Origin: JACVRW01 sp963751835
GTDB lineage: Bacteria; Actinomycetota; Thermoleophilia; Solirubrobacterales; Thermoleophilaceae
Length of the DNA stretch: 64,000 bases
Direction of reading: 5' to 3'
Assembly (NCBI GenBank): GCA_963751835.1
Contig: CAVVWD010000011.1
Coordinates: 248,001 to 312,000, forward strand
The notes under the pieces are model-generated. The model made no database searches. It saw only the letters and a program-made list of their open reading frames with translations, and had not been told where the DNA came from. This document shows, in pieces, positions 16,088 through 23,738 of the stretch (positions are counted from its first letter, which is position 1; each line of letters opens with the position of its first letter). The position numbers were made by a program, and so were the translations under genes.

Positions 16088-18094
16088 TTGAACTACTTCG
16101 TCACCGGCGCGACGGGCTTCATCGGACGGCACCTCGTGGCCGAGCTGCTCGAGCGCGAGGGAACGATCCACGTGCTCGTCCGCGAGGGCTCGCGCGGCAA
16201 GCTCGACGCGCTCGCCCAGCGTCTCGACGCCCCGGACGGCCACATCGTCCCGGTGGCCGGGGACCTGTCGAAGCCCGGGCTCGGAGTCGAGGGCTTCGAC
16301 GAACGCATCGACCACCTGTTCCACCTCGCCGCGGTCTACGACGTGGAGGCTGACGAAGAGGCCTCCGAGCGCGCCAACGTCGAGGGCACGCAGCACGTGA
16401 TCGAGTTCGCAAACGCCCGCGATGTGGGCCGCTTCCACCACGTCAGCTCGATCGCCGTCGCCGGCGAGTACCGCGGCGTGTTCCAAGAGGACATGTTCGA
16501 CGAGGGGCAGCGCCTGCCGCACCACTACCACCGAACGAAGTACGAGTCCGAGCGGCTCGTGCGGGAGGGCGTCGAGACGAAGACGATCGTCTTCAGGCCG
16601 GGCATCGTCGTCGGCCACTCCGAGACCGGCGAGATGGACAAGATCGACGGCCCCTATTACTTCTTCAAGGTCATCCAGAAGCTGCGCTACGCGCTGCCCG
16701 AGTGGTTCCCGCTGGCCGGCCCGCAGGGCGGCCAGACCAACATCGTGCCGGTGGACTTCGTGGCCAAGGCGATGGACCACATCGCCCATCTCGACGACGA
16801 CGACCTGCCGTCGGACACCTTCCACCTGGTCAACCCGGAGCCGATGACCGTGGGCGAGGCGATCAACGAGTTCGCGAAGGCGGCCCACGCCCCTCAGTTC
16901 GCAATGCGAGTGGACCAGCACATGACCGAAGCGATCCCGAAGCCCGTGCGCGCGGGCGTGAAGGCGCTCCCGACGGTCAAGCGCATCCGCGAGCAGCTTC
17001 TGCGCGACCTCGGCATCCCGCCGGCGGCAATGGAGAACCGCGACTTCAACTGCAAGTTCGACGCTCGCGACACCCAGCGTGCGCTCACCGGCACCGGCAT
17101 CGCGGTGCCGCCGTTGTCCACCTACGCGCCGCAGATCTGGGACTACTGGGAGCGCAACCTCGACCCCGACCTGTTCCGCGAGCGCTCCCTCGCGAGCGCG
17201 ATCCGGGGCAAGAAGATCCTCATCACCGGGGCGTCGAGCGGGATCGGGCTCGAGACCGCGATCAAGGTCGGCGAGGCCGGCGGCGAGGTGCTCCTCGCCG
17301 CGCGCACGCGCGAGAAGCTCGAGGAGGTGGCCACGCAGGTGGAGGAGGCGGGCGGCACGGCGCACGTGCACCCGGCCGACCTGTCCGATCTCGACGACAT
17401 CGACCGGCTCGCGGCCGAGGTGCTCGAGGTCCACGGCGGGGTCGACGTGCTCGTGAACAACGCCGGGCGCTCGATCCGCCGCTCGGTGGCGCGCTCATAC
17501 GACCGCTTCCACGACTTCGAGCGCACGATGCAGCTCAACTACTTCGGCGCGCTCAAGCTGATCCTCGCCTTCCTGCCCGGGATGCGCGAGCGCAAGTCCG
17601 GCCACATCATCAACGTGAGCTCGATCGGCGTGCAGACGAACACGCCGCGCTTCTCGGCCTACGTTGCCTCGAAGGCCGCGCTGGATGCGTTCTCGCGTTG
17701 TGCGGCGCCGGAGTGCGTGGCCGACAACGTCAAGTTCACCACCGTCTACATGCCGCTGGTGCGGACGCCGATGATCGCGCCGACCGACATCTACAGGGCC
17801 TTCCCCACGCTCACGCCGGAGGAGGCGGCGAAGATGCTCACCGACGCGATGATCGACAAGCCGAAGCGCTTGGCCTCGCGGCTCGGGACCTTCGGAGAGA
17901 TTCTCTACTCGGTGTCGCCGAAGAGCGTCGACATCGTCCTGCACACGGCCTACGACCTCTTCCCCGACTCGGCGGCTGCCAAGAAGGCCGACAAGGACGC
18001 GAAGCCCGCACCGGCCGAGGAGAAGACGGGCAGCCAGGAGATGTCCACCGAGGCGGTGGCGATGGCTTACCTCCTACGCGGGGTGCACTTCTAG
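16088..18094 (+). CDS. two-domain SDR protein, fatty acyl-CoA reductase-like (AcrA1-type)
   Basis: The protein has 668 residues and two Rossmann domains. Residues 1-~330 form an extended SDR (YFVTGATGFIGRHLV; HYHRTK provides the YxxxK) similar to the reductase domain of fatty acyl-CoA reductases. Residues ~370-620 form a classical SDR (ILITGASSGIGLETA; NVSS, then YVASK). This order matches mycobacterial AcrA1 and relatives, thought to reduce acyl-CoAs or acyl chains for lipid synthesis. The TTG start is backed by GGAGG 5 bases upstream. The C-terminal ~45 residues are charged and Ala/Lys-rich. Its TAG overlaps the convergent stop by 4 bp. Substrate chain length is not known. Confidence 0.8.
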   Translation: MNYFVTGATGFIGRHLVAELLEREGTIHVLVREGSRGKLDALAQRLDAPDGHIVPVAGDLSKPGLGVEGFDERIDHLFHLAAVYDVEADEEASERANVEGTQHVIEFANARDVGRFHHVSSIAVAGEYRGVFQEDMFDEGQRLPHHYHRTKYESERLVREGVETKTIVFRPGIVVGHSETGEMDKIDGPYYFFKVIQKLRYALPEWFPLAGPQGGQTNIVPVDFVAKAMDHIAHLDDDDLPSDTFHLVNPEPMTVGEAINEFAKAAHAPQFAMRVDQHMTEAIPKPVRAGVKALPTVKRIREQLLRDLGIPPAAMENRDFNCKFDARDTQRALTGTGIAVPPLSTYAPQIWDYWERNLDPDLFRERSLASAIRGKKILITGASSGIGLETAIKVGEAGGEVLLAARTREKLEEVATQVEEAGGTAHVHPADLSDLDDIDRLAAEVLEVHGGVDVLVNNAGRSIRRSVARSYDRFHDFERTMQLNYFGALKLILAFLPGMRERKSGHIINVSSIGVQTNTPRFSAYVASKAALDAFSRCAAPECVADNVKFTTVYMPLVRTPMIAPTDIYRAFPTLTPEEAAKMLTDAMIDKPKRLASRLGTFGEILYSVSPKSVDIVLHTAYDLFPDSAAAKKADKDAKPAPAEEKTGSQEMSTEAVAMAYLLRGVHF

Positions 18095-19818
18095 CGCGCG
18101 ACCGCGCGGAAGCCCGCGGAGCGCGGCCGCGAAAGGTTGCCCACGCTGTCGGTGGCCAGCGCGAGGCCGCGGTAGCGGCCCGGCCTGAGCGCGCGGCCGC
18201 CCACCTTGCCCGCGAAGCGGATGCTGTTCGGTCCGGGCGCCGCGCGCCTGCGCAGGCCCGTGATCGTGCGCCAGCGCGTGCAGCGCTTCGCGCGCGGGCG
18301 CGCGCGGCCGGGCGCCACACAGCGGCTGCCCTCGCGGCGGCCGGCAAGGCCTCGCTGGATCGCGATCCGCACGCGCGCCCGCTCCGATAGCTGGAAGCGG
18401 AAGCGGACGGCCGGCGCCAGCGCGGCCGCGGCCTCGCCGGCGGACGGGGCGATCCGGCGCGCCGACGACCGGAAGCCCGAGATCACGGGCCGGATCGCGT
18501 CGACCACGAGCGGCGACGCGGACGCGGCGATGGTGTCCCCGCCGTGCGGGTCCATCACGCGCACGCGCGGGGTGAAGGTGGTGCTCGATCCGAAGCGGGA
18601 TCGCGCTCTAGGCACCGCGCCGCTGGAGCTCTCGAACGACCCGTCGCCGTTCAGGTCCCAGGCATAGCGCAGCGGAAGCCCCTCGGGATCCGACGAGCCC
18701 GCGGCGTCGAAGGTGACCCACTCGCGGCCGGCGACCTTGCCCGGGACCAGCTTGATCGTGGCGGCGGGAGCGCGGTTCACGACCAGCGCAAGGCCCAGCG
18801 GGTTGTTGAAGAGCGTGCCCTGGCGCAGGATCCGGGCCGCGCCGGTCGTGCGCTCGACGTGGACCAGCCCGCCTTCCAGGTCGTTGAGCGCGTAGTCGGC
18901 GACAAGCAGGTTGCCGTCGGGAAGGACCGCGACCCGCTGGGGGAGCTCGAACGCGTCGGCGGTGCTCGAGTTGGGAGTGACCGCGGTCTGCTCGCCGTTT
19001 GCCGGGTTGAGCGCCGCCACCGCCGCCTGTGCGCCTGTCTGGTTCACCACGAGGACGCCGCCGCCGGGCTCGACCGCTGCGCCGAAGACCCCCCGCAGCA
19101 GGTTCCCCGGACTCGGCACCTGGTTGACGGAGAGGACGGACTGCGCGCCGTTGCCCGGGTTGACGCGGAACACCGCCCCGAAGTCGTGCGGCTCGCAGTC
19201 GATCTGCGGTTGTCCCCCGACGATCAGATCTCCGAAGTCAGTCACGACCAGGACGCCGTTCGGCTCCAGGGTGATCCCGAACGGGTAACAGAGGTTGCCA
19301 CCGCGGGTAACCACGCTCTGCGCGCCGGTGGCTGGATCGATCCGGACCACCGCGGGGTCGCGGGCCGGGCCTACGCCGACGTTCTCGACGACGAACAGAG
19401 TCCCGTCGGGCGCCACGGCGATTCCCGCCGGGTCGACGAGCTCACCGCCCGCGGAGACCACGGCCTGCGCGCCACTCGCCGGGTCCACACGGATGATGCG
19501 GCCGTCGGCGGCCGGGGTGGGCCCTTCGGCGAACTCGCCCATGTCGACCACGTAGAGGCTGCCGGCGCCCGGCGCGACCGCGACGTCGTAGGGGTGCCGG
19601 AACAGCGTCCCCTGCGAGCTGCTGTTCCGCGAGACCTCCTCGAGCCCGCCCGTGGCCGGGTTCACGCGCAGGAGCACCGCCGACTGCTGGCCGTCCCTGG
19701 TCACGACCGAATTGACGACATAGGCAACCCAGGGGTCATCCGGCGCGGCGTAAGCCGTTCCTGTCAGCAGCGAAAGCGCGACGAGAAGGATGGTTGCTGC
19801 GAGGCCCGACCGGCGCAT
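18091..19818 (-). CDS. secreted NHL/SMP-30-like beta-propeller protein with PKD-like domain
   Basis: The 575-residue protein has an N-terminal signal peptide (MRRSGLAATILLVALSLL, cleavage near AYA-A). Residues ~30-350 contain repeated blades of the form 'G.I.RVDPA.GAQ.VVS.GG' and 'P.GIAVAPDGTLFVVE', as in NHL/SMP-30 propellers. Residues ~360-440 have FDAAGSSDPEGLPLRYAWDLNGDG, a PKD-like Ig fold. The last ~120 residues are Arg-rich and Cys-containing, a tail common in secreted proteins of these actinobacteria (recollection, not checked). It should be extracellular, possibly wall-bound. No enzymatic residue set is evident. Confidence 0.75.
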   Translation of the reverse strand: MRRSGLAATILLVALSLLTGTAYAAPDDPWVAYVVNSVVTRDGQQSAVLLRVNPATGGLEEVSRNSSSQGTLFRHPYDVAVAPGAGSLYVVDMGEFAEGPTPAADGRIIRVDPASGAQAVVSAGGELVDPAGIAVAPDGTLFVVENVGVGPARDPAVVRIDPATGAQSVVTRGGNLCYPFGITLEPNGVLVVTDFGDLIVGGQPQIDCEPHDFGAVFRVNPGNGAQSVLSVNQVPSPGNLLRGVFGAAVEPGGGVLVVNQTGAQAAVAALNPANGEQTAVTPNSSTADAFELPQRVAVLPDGNLLVADYALNDLEGGLVHVERTTGAARILRQGTLFNNPLGLALVVNRAPAATIKLVPGKVAGREWVTFDAAGSSDPEGLPLRYAWDLNGDGSFESSSGAVPRARSRFGSSTTFTPRVRVMDPHGGDTIAASASPLVVDAIRPVISGFRSSARRIAPSAGEAAAALAPAVRFRFQLSERARVRIAIQRGLAGRREGSRCVAPGRARPRAKRCTRWRTITGLRRRAAPGPNSIRFAGKVGGRALRPGRYRGLALATDSVGNLSRPRSAGFRAVAR

Positions 19819-19834
19819 CCCACTCCAAGGTACC

Positions 19835-20762
19835 TCACACGAAGGCAGGTCCCCGGCGAACGAGGTTCACGTAGAGCGCTTTCTGGACCGTGGCGCGTAC
19901 GCGCTCGGAGAGCTCCAGGACGAGCGCACGGTCGGCGGCGGCCTCCGGCCCGTAGGCCGCGGTGTCGATGGGGTCGAGGAACTCGATCCTCCAGCGTGAG
20001 GGCAGTGGCACCACACCGAGCGGACCGAGCCAGGGGAACGTCGGGGTGACGGGGAAGAATGGCGCGCCGATCAGGCGCGCGAGCGCGGGCACGTCGGCCA
20101 GCTTCGGGTAGATCTCCTCGCTCCCCACCACGGCCACCGGAACGATCGGGCGCGCCCGCCCGGAGCGCGATCTCGACGAAGCCTCCGCGGCCGAAGCGCT
20201 GGAGCCGGTAGCGCTCCGAATAGGGCTTGCCGGTGCCCTTGACCCCCTCCGGGAAGACGGCGACGAGCTTGTCCTGCTCGAGCAGCCGCAACGCGTTGTA
20301 CGGCGAGGCAACGACGCCGCCGACCCTGCGGATGGCGGTCGAGATCCAGGGCAGCTCGAAGGCCCAGTTGAGGACGAGGAAGCGCGGGTGGCGGGGCAGC
20401 GGATGCTCGCGCAGGAGCGCGACCGAGATCATCGTCGCGTCCCAGGGCAGGATGCCCGCGTGGTTGGCCGCGAGCAGCGCGGGGCCGTGAGCGGGCACGC
20501 GCTCGGCGCCCTCGGCCTGCACGCGCCACCAGCTGTCGTAGAGAAAGCCGAAGAACGGCTCGACGAGGTCGGCGAACTCCTCGTCGAAGCCCCACTCGTC
20601 CTCCGTGTAGTGGCCCTCCATCCGCTCCAGCAGCCGCTCGACCGTCGCTCGGGCGTCGCGCGGGAGCGCGGTCGCGCCGCGCGCGATCGCCTCGGGCAGG
20701 TCGAGGCCGGCTTCCAGGCCCTCGCGCAGGCCACGCATGAAGGCGAGCGCGGCCTCGGTCAT
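19835..20762 (-). CDS. lysophospholipid acyltransferase family protein (frameshifted)
   Basis: ATG at 20762 overlaps the epimerase stop by 4 bp. The acyltransferase motifs are NHAGILPWDATMI (catalytic His and Asp), VFPEGVKGTGKPYSERYRLQ (the FPEG box) and then PIVPVAVVGSEEIYPKL. The frame shifts at ~20148-20150, where one extra C in a CCC run separates EIALRAGA from PIVPVAVVG. The length of 928 nt is one over a multiple of three, as expected for one insertion. About 309 residues after repair. It probably acylates a glycerolipid or related acceptor at the membrane, partnered with the upstream SDR (inference). Confidence 0.8.
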
Positions 20763-21727
20763 GCGGCGGCGGCTCCGCGCGGGCGCGCGCGCACCCAGTC
20801 CTCGACGGCCCCGACCGTGGAGTAGCGCGGCTCGAAGCCGACCTCCTCGACGAGCCGCGTGGTGTCGACGCCGCGGCCGTAGCGCAGGAGGCGCCGAAAG
20901 TCCTCCGAGTAGGAGCCGAGGCCGAGCCTGCGCCCCGCCCCGGTGAGCGGGCCGAACAACGGGCCGGCGAGCGGCAGCGCCGGGCGGCCGGCCAGCCTGA
21001 TCATGCGGATCAGGCCGATGGTGCCGGGGCCGGCCACGTTCACCGCACCGCGTACCGGGCGCCTCACCGCCGCCACGAGCGCGTCGAGAGCGTCCCGCTC
21101 GTGCACGAGCTGGATGCGCGGGTCGAACCCCAGGTAGGTCGGGCAGGCCGGCTGCGAGAGGTAACGGCTGATCTGAGTGTCGAGCGAGGGGCCGATTGCC
21201 GGCTGGTAGCGCAGCATCGTGCAGCTGACGCCCCCATGACGGCGCGCGTAGGTCTCGAAGTAGTTCTCGATCTCGGCGACGTCGCGCTGGAAGCGGGTGC
21301 GTAGCGGGAACATGCGGGTCATCTCCTCGCCGAAGAACTGCGGGGCGTGCGGCTCGGCGCCGTACACGCCGGCGGAGCCGCGGACGACGATCGTCCTGAG
21401 CGTCTGCGCCTTCTCGCAGGCCGCGAGCAGCTGGAGCGAGCCGATCACGTTGATGTCGTGCATCGTCCGCGAGGACATGCCCGGGCCCGGCTGGCGGACT
21501 ATCTGCTCGTGGACGAGCGTGTCGACCTCGAGCCCCGGGACGACGCGGGCGATCTCGGGGTCGCGGATGTCTGCCTCGATCCATTCCGCGCGCTCGAGCC
21601 GGCGCCTCGGCCGGCGCGTGTCGAGGCCCGCGACGTACTCGAAGTCGGGGTCCGCCTCGAGCTGCTCGGCCAGCAGGCTGCCGAGGTGGCTCCCGACGCC
21701 GGTGATCAGGACCCTGCGGCCGGGCAC
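20759..21727 (-). CDS. NAD-dependent epimerase/dehydratase-family SDR
   Basis: This is an extended-SDR protein of 322 residues with an N-terminal VLITGVGSHLGSLLAEQLE nucleotide-binding motif. It has the family's VRGSAGVYGAEPHAP strand, but where active epimerases carry YxxxK it has FPLRTRFQRDVAEIENY, so the catalytic Tyr/Lys pair is not obvious. It may bind rather than turn over its ligand. Translation is coupled to the acyltransferase. The GTG start shares one base with the upstream stop (TAGTG). Confidence 0.75.
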   Translation of the reverse strand: MPGRRVLITGVGSHLGSLLAEQLEADPDFEYVAGLDTRRPRRRLERAEWIEADIRDPEIARVVPGLEVDTLVHEQIVRQPGPGMSSRTMHDINVIGSLQLLAACEKAQTLRTIVVRGSAGVYGAEPHAPQFFGEEMTRMFPLRTRFQRDVAEIENYFETYARRHGGVSCTMLRYQPAIGPSLDTQISRYLSQPACPTYLGFDPRIQLVHERDALDALVAAVRRPVRGAVNVAGPGTIGLIRMIRLAGRPALPLAGPLFGPLTGAGRRLGLGSYSEDFRRLLRYGRGVDTTRLVEEVGFEPRYSTVGAVEDWVRARPRGAAAA

Positions 21728-22131
21728 TAGGAGGAGCGCTTGGTGGAGGGGCGCTTCGCGGAGGAGCGCTTCGCGGCGGACGAGCGTTTCGTGGAGGAGC
21801 GCTTCGCGGGCGCGCGCTTCGCCGGCAGGCGCTCCTCGATCGCGTCGAGGCGGCGAGCGATCGCGCGCAGCTCGGCCTTCAGCTCACGGATGTCGTCGTA
21901 GCTCGCGGGGCGCCGTCCCTCGATCGCCTCGGTCATCGAGCGCCGGCCACTCGCGAGTCGCTGCTCGGCCTCCTTCCGCAGCTCGTCGACGGACTGGACC
22001 ACGTCGTCGAGGGCGCCCTGAGCGGCCTCGCGGCTTCGCCCGGCCGACCCCAGCGTGGCCTCCACCGTTCGCTCGACGGCCTCGCGCAACGAGTCGGGCA
22101 GCTCCTTCGGCGTGGTCGGGCGTCTCGCCAT
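21727..22131 (-). CDS. phasin-like helical protein with histone-H1-like KRSS tail
   Basis: The 134-residue protein has a helical, amphipathic N-terminal ~95 residues (ELPDSLREAVERTVEATL; DDVVQSVDELRKEAEQRL; ELKAELRAIARRLDAIEERL). The last ~30 residues are a low-complexity basic tail of AKRSS/TKRSS units. The helical part resembles phasins and other granule-coating proteins. The tail resembles eukaryotic H1 and mycobacterial Hup/HbhA tails and could bind DNA or polyanions. No catalytic motif is present. Related in style to the coiled-coil protein at 22891-23337. Confidence 0.65.
   Translation of the reverse strand: MARRPTTPKELPDSLREAVERTVEATLGSAGRSREAAQGALDDVVQSVDELRKEAEQRLASGRRSMTEAIEGRRPASYDDIRELKAELRAIARRLDAIEERLPAKRAPAKRSSTKRSSAAKRSSAKRPSTKRSS
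21730..21825. repeat. in-gene 15-bp repeats coding the KRSS tail
   Basis: Plus-strand units close to GAGGAGCGCTTCGCG recur with small variations. They encode repeated K-R-S-S on the minus strand. Such repeats expand and contract easily, so tail length may differ between strains. Confidence 0.6.
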
Positions 22132-22138
22132 CCGCCCG

Positions 22139-22144
22139 AGACTA
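22139..22144 (-). promoter_or_regulatory. candidate -10 hexamer (TAGTCT) of the KRSS-tail gene
   Basis: TAGTCT on the minus strand lies 7 bases before the ATG at 22131, so the transcript would be almost leaderless. Confidence 0.4.
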
Positions 22145-22214
22145 CCCCTACCTCGGCTGGTGGCGCCGGGTCGGTCTCGTGTTAGTGGGGGCTGCCTTCT
22201 ATCCTGCGCGCCCC

Positions 22215-22904
22215 GTGCGGCATGCCGACGTCAACCACCTGCGTCCCACCGCCGCGCCGGCCGAGCGCGTGCTACTGCCGGGTGACCCCCACCGCGCCCT
22301 CGCGGTGGCACAGGCGCTGCTCGAGAAGCCGCCGCGAATGTTCAACCACAGCCGCGGGCTCTGGGGCTACACCGGAATCGCCCGGGACGGGGAGCCGCTC
22401 ACGGTGCAGTCCACCGGCATGGGCGGGCCGAGCGCGGCGATCGTCTGCGAGGAGCTGATCGCGCTCGGCGCCCGCCGGCTGGTGCGCATCGGCACCTGCG
22501 CGGCGCTCGTCGACGCCCTCGCCCTGGGCAGCCTCCTCGCGCCGGAGTCGGTGCTGCCGCTCGACGGAGCGAGCGCGGCGCTCGGCGCGGAGGGCCCGCT
22601 CGAGCCCGACCCGGGCCTGCTCGCCCGGCTGGTCGCCGCCGGCGCCATCCGGGCGACCGTGGCGAGCACCGACCTCTTCTACGGCAGGCACCCAACCAAC
22701 GGGGCAACCGGCGCGGTCGCCGTCGAGATGGAGACAGCCGCGATCCTGGGCGTGGCCGCCCGGCACGGGGTGGCTGCCGCGAGCGTCCTCGGCGTGGCCC
22801 GAAGCGCGCTCGCGAACGGAGCGCGCCGGCTCGATGGGGACGAACTCGAGGCGCTCGGGCTGAGCCTCGGCGAGGCGGGCTACGCCGCGCTCAGGAGTCC
22901 GTGA
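22215..22904 (+). CDS. nucleoside phosphorylase (PNP/UDP family, uridine-phosphorylase-like)
   Basis: The 229-residue protein starts at GTG: open frame extends far upstream, but only from here is the sequence family-like. VLLPGDPHRA (phosphate-binding), VQSTGMGGPSAAIVCEELI, LVRIGTCAAL and VAVEMETAAILGVAARHG are the standard motifs of the hexameric PNP/uridine phosphorylase family. It would cleave uridine or a purine nucleoside. It lies outside the salvage operon, next to coiled-coil genes, so it may have separate regulation. A TATCCT hexamer (22200-22205) precedes the start. Confidence 0.85.
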   Translation: MRHADVNHLRPTAAPAERVLLPGDPHRALAVAQALLEKPPRMFNHSRGLWGYTGIARDGEPLTVQSTGMGGPSAAIVCEELIALGARRLVRIGTCAALVDALALGSLLAPESVLPLDGASAALGAEGPLEPDPGLLARLVAAGAIRATVASTDLFYGRHPTNGATGAVAVEMETAAILGVAARHGVAAASVLGVARSALANGARRLDGDELEALGLSLGEAGYAALRSP

Positions 22905-23337
22905 CGGTGAGGCGCTCCTGCGCGCGCGGCACAGGCTCGTCGCCGGGCGCGACCGCGAGGCGAACGGCCGCCAGGTCACGCGCGATCTCGTCGAGGCGCT
23001 CCTCGACGGATGCCAGCCGGTCGTGCTCGGCCTCGCGCGAGGCTACGCCCACACGCTCCTCGAGCCGGTCGATCGCGTCCTCGATGCCCTCGAGCCGCTG
23101 CGAGAGCGAGCGCAGGCGCCGCGTGACCCGTTCGATGTCCGCCGCCGAGGGCAGGTTGAGGGCGCCCATCGCCGTGACCTGCGCCTGCACGGCCTTCTCG
23201 CGCGCCTCGAAGGCACGGGTGACCGCGCCGTTCACGACCGGGTTCGCGATCAGCTCCTCGGCGACCTTGCCGAGCGCCTCCTCGGCCCGGGCGGACATGC
23301 GCCCGAGGAAGTCCTCATCCTGCTTGGGCTCTGTCAT
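22891..23337 (-). CDS. coiled-coil phasin/PhaE-like protein
   Basis: The protein has 148 residues from the ATG at 23337; a start 9 bp further up is possible. It has NPVVNGAVTRAFEAREKAV, QVTAMGALNLPSAADIERV and then a long coiled coil (RRLRSLSQRLEGIEDAIDRL...) to the C-terminus. The NLPSAADIERV segment followed by a heptad region is reminiscent of phasins and PhaE-type synthase subunits that end in a coiled coil. No PHA synthase is in the window, so granule association is only a suggestion. Its 3' end overlaps the convergent phosphorylase by 14 bp. Confidence 0.6.
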   Translation of the reverse strand: MTEPKQDEDFLGRMSARAEEALGKVAEELIANPVVNGAVTRAFEAREKAVQAQVTAMGALNLPSAADIERVTRRLRSLSQRLEGIEDAIDRLEERVGVASREAEHDRLASVEERLDEIARDLAAVRLAVAPGDEPVPRAQERLTVTDS

Positions 23338-23738
23338 GGCGGGCAAGGGTAACCGACGACCGGCGATTCAGACAGCGATGTTCCCCTCCCGGCCGGGTCA
23401 GGCTAACCCTCAACTTGAGACTAATGTCGGATTTGAGGGTTTGGGGAGTAGGCACAATGAGGCATCTGGACACCGAGCGATACGTCGGGGATGTGTCCAG
23501 CCACCGGAACGGCGGGATTGAAGTTATAGGCAGGGACGGTCGATACAAGGACGTGATCTCGCATAACCGCCCCGAGTGCGGCGTGCGGGCAGAGCTCTCG
23601 CCCACCACCCACGGTTCCCCATTGCACACCAGAAACCCAGCCAGTAGCGTTACCCCTGCGGCAGGCGGCGATCGTCGCGTGCGCGCGCCCGCGATCACCC
23701 GGATGCGGGGTACCGAGGGACCACTTGGAAAAGCAAGG
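23338..23738 (+). promoter_or_regulatory. 400-bp divergent leader region with structured elements
   Basis: There is no convincing gene here, although a frame stays open in phase with the hydrolase. It contains a 9-bp perfect inverted repeat (AACCCTCAA at 23405-23413, TTGAGGGTT at 23433-23441), a third TTGAG copy at 23415-23419, and a strong hairpin (CTGGACAC at 23466-23473 with GTGTCCAG at 23493-23500). The length and folding suggest a regulatory 5' leader for the cell-wall hydrolase. Confidence 0.5.

Noticed and set aside
23457..23700. A c-di-AMP (ydaO/yuaA) riboswitch before the wall hydrolase
   Set aside because: A few segments look similar (GGAACGGCGGGATTGAA, CAGCCAGTAGCG) but the conserved core is not convincing by eye, so it is only suggested as a search target.
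23415..23738. Upstream extension of the hydrolase reading frame as protein
   Set aside because: The ATG at 23739 begins a clear signal peptide. The extension has no conserved sequence and holds hairpins and an inverted repeat instead.
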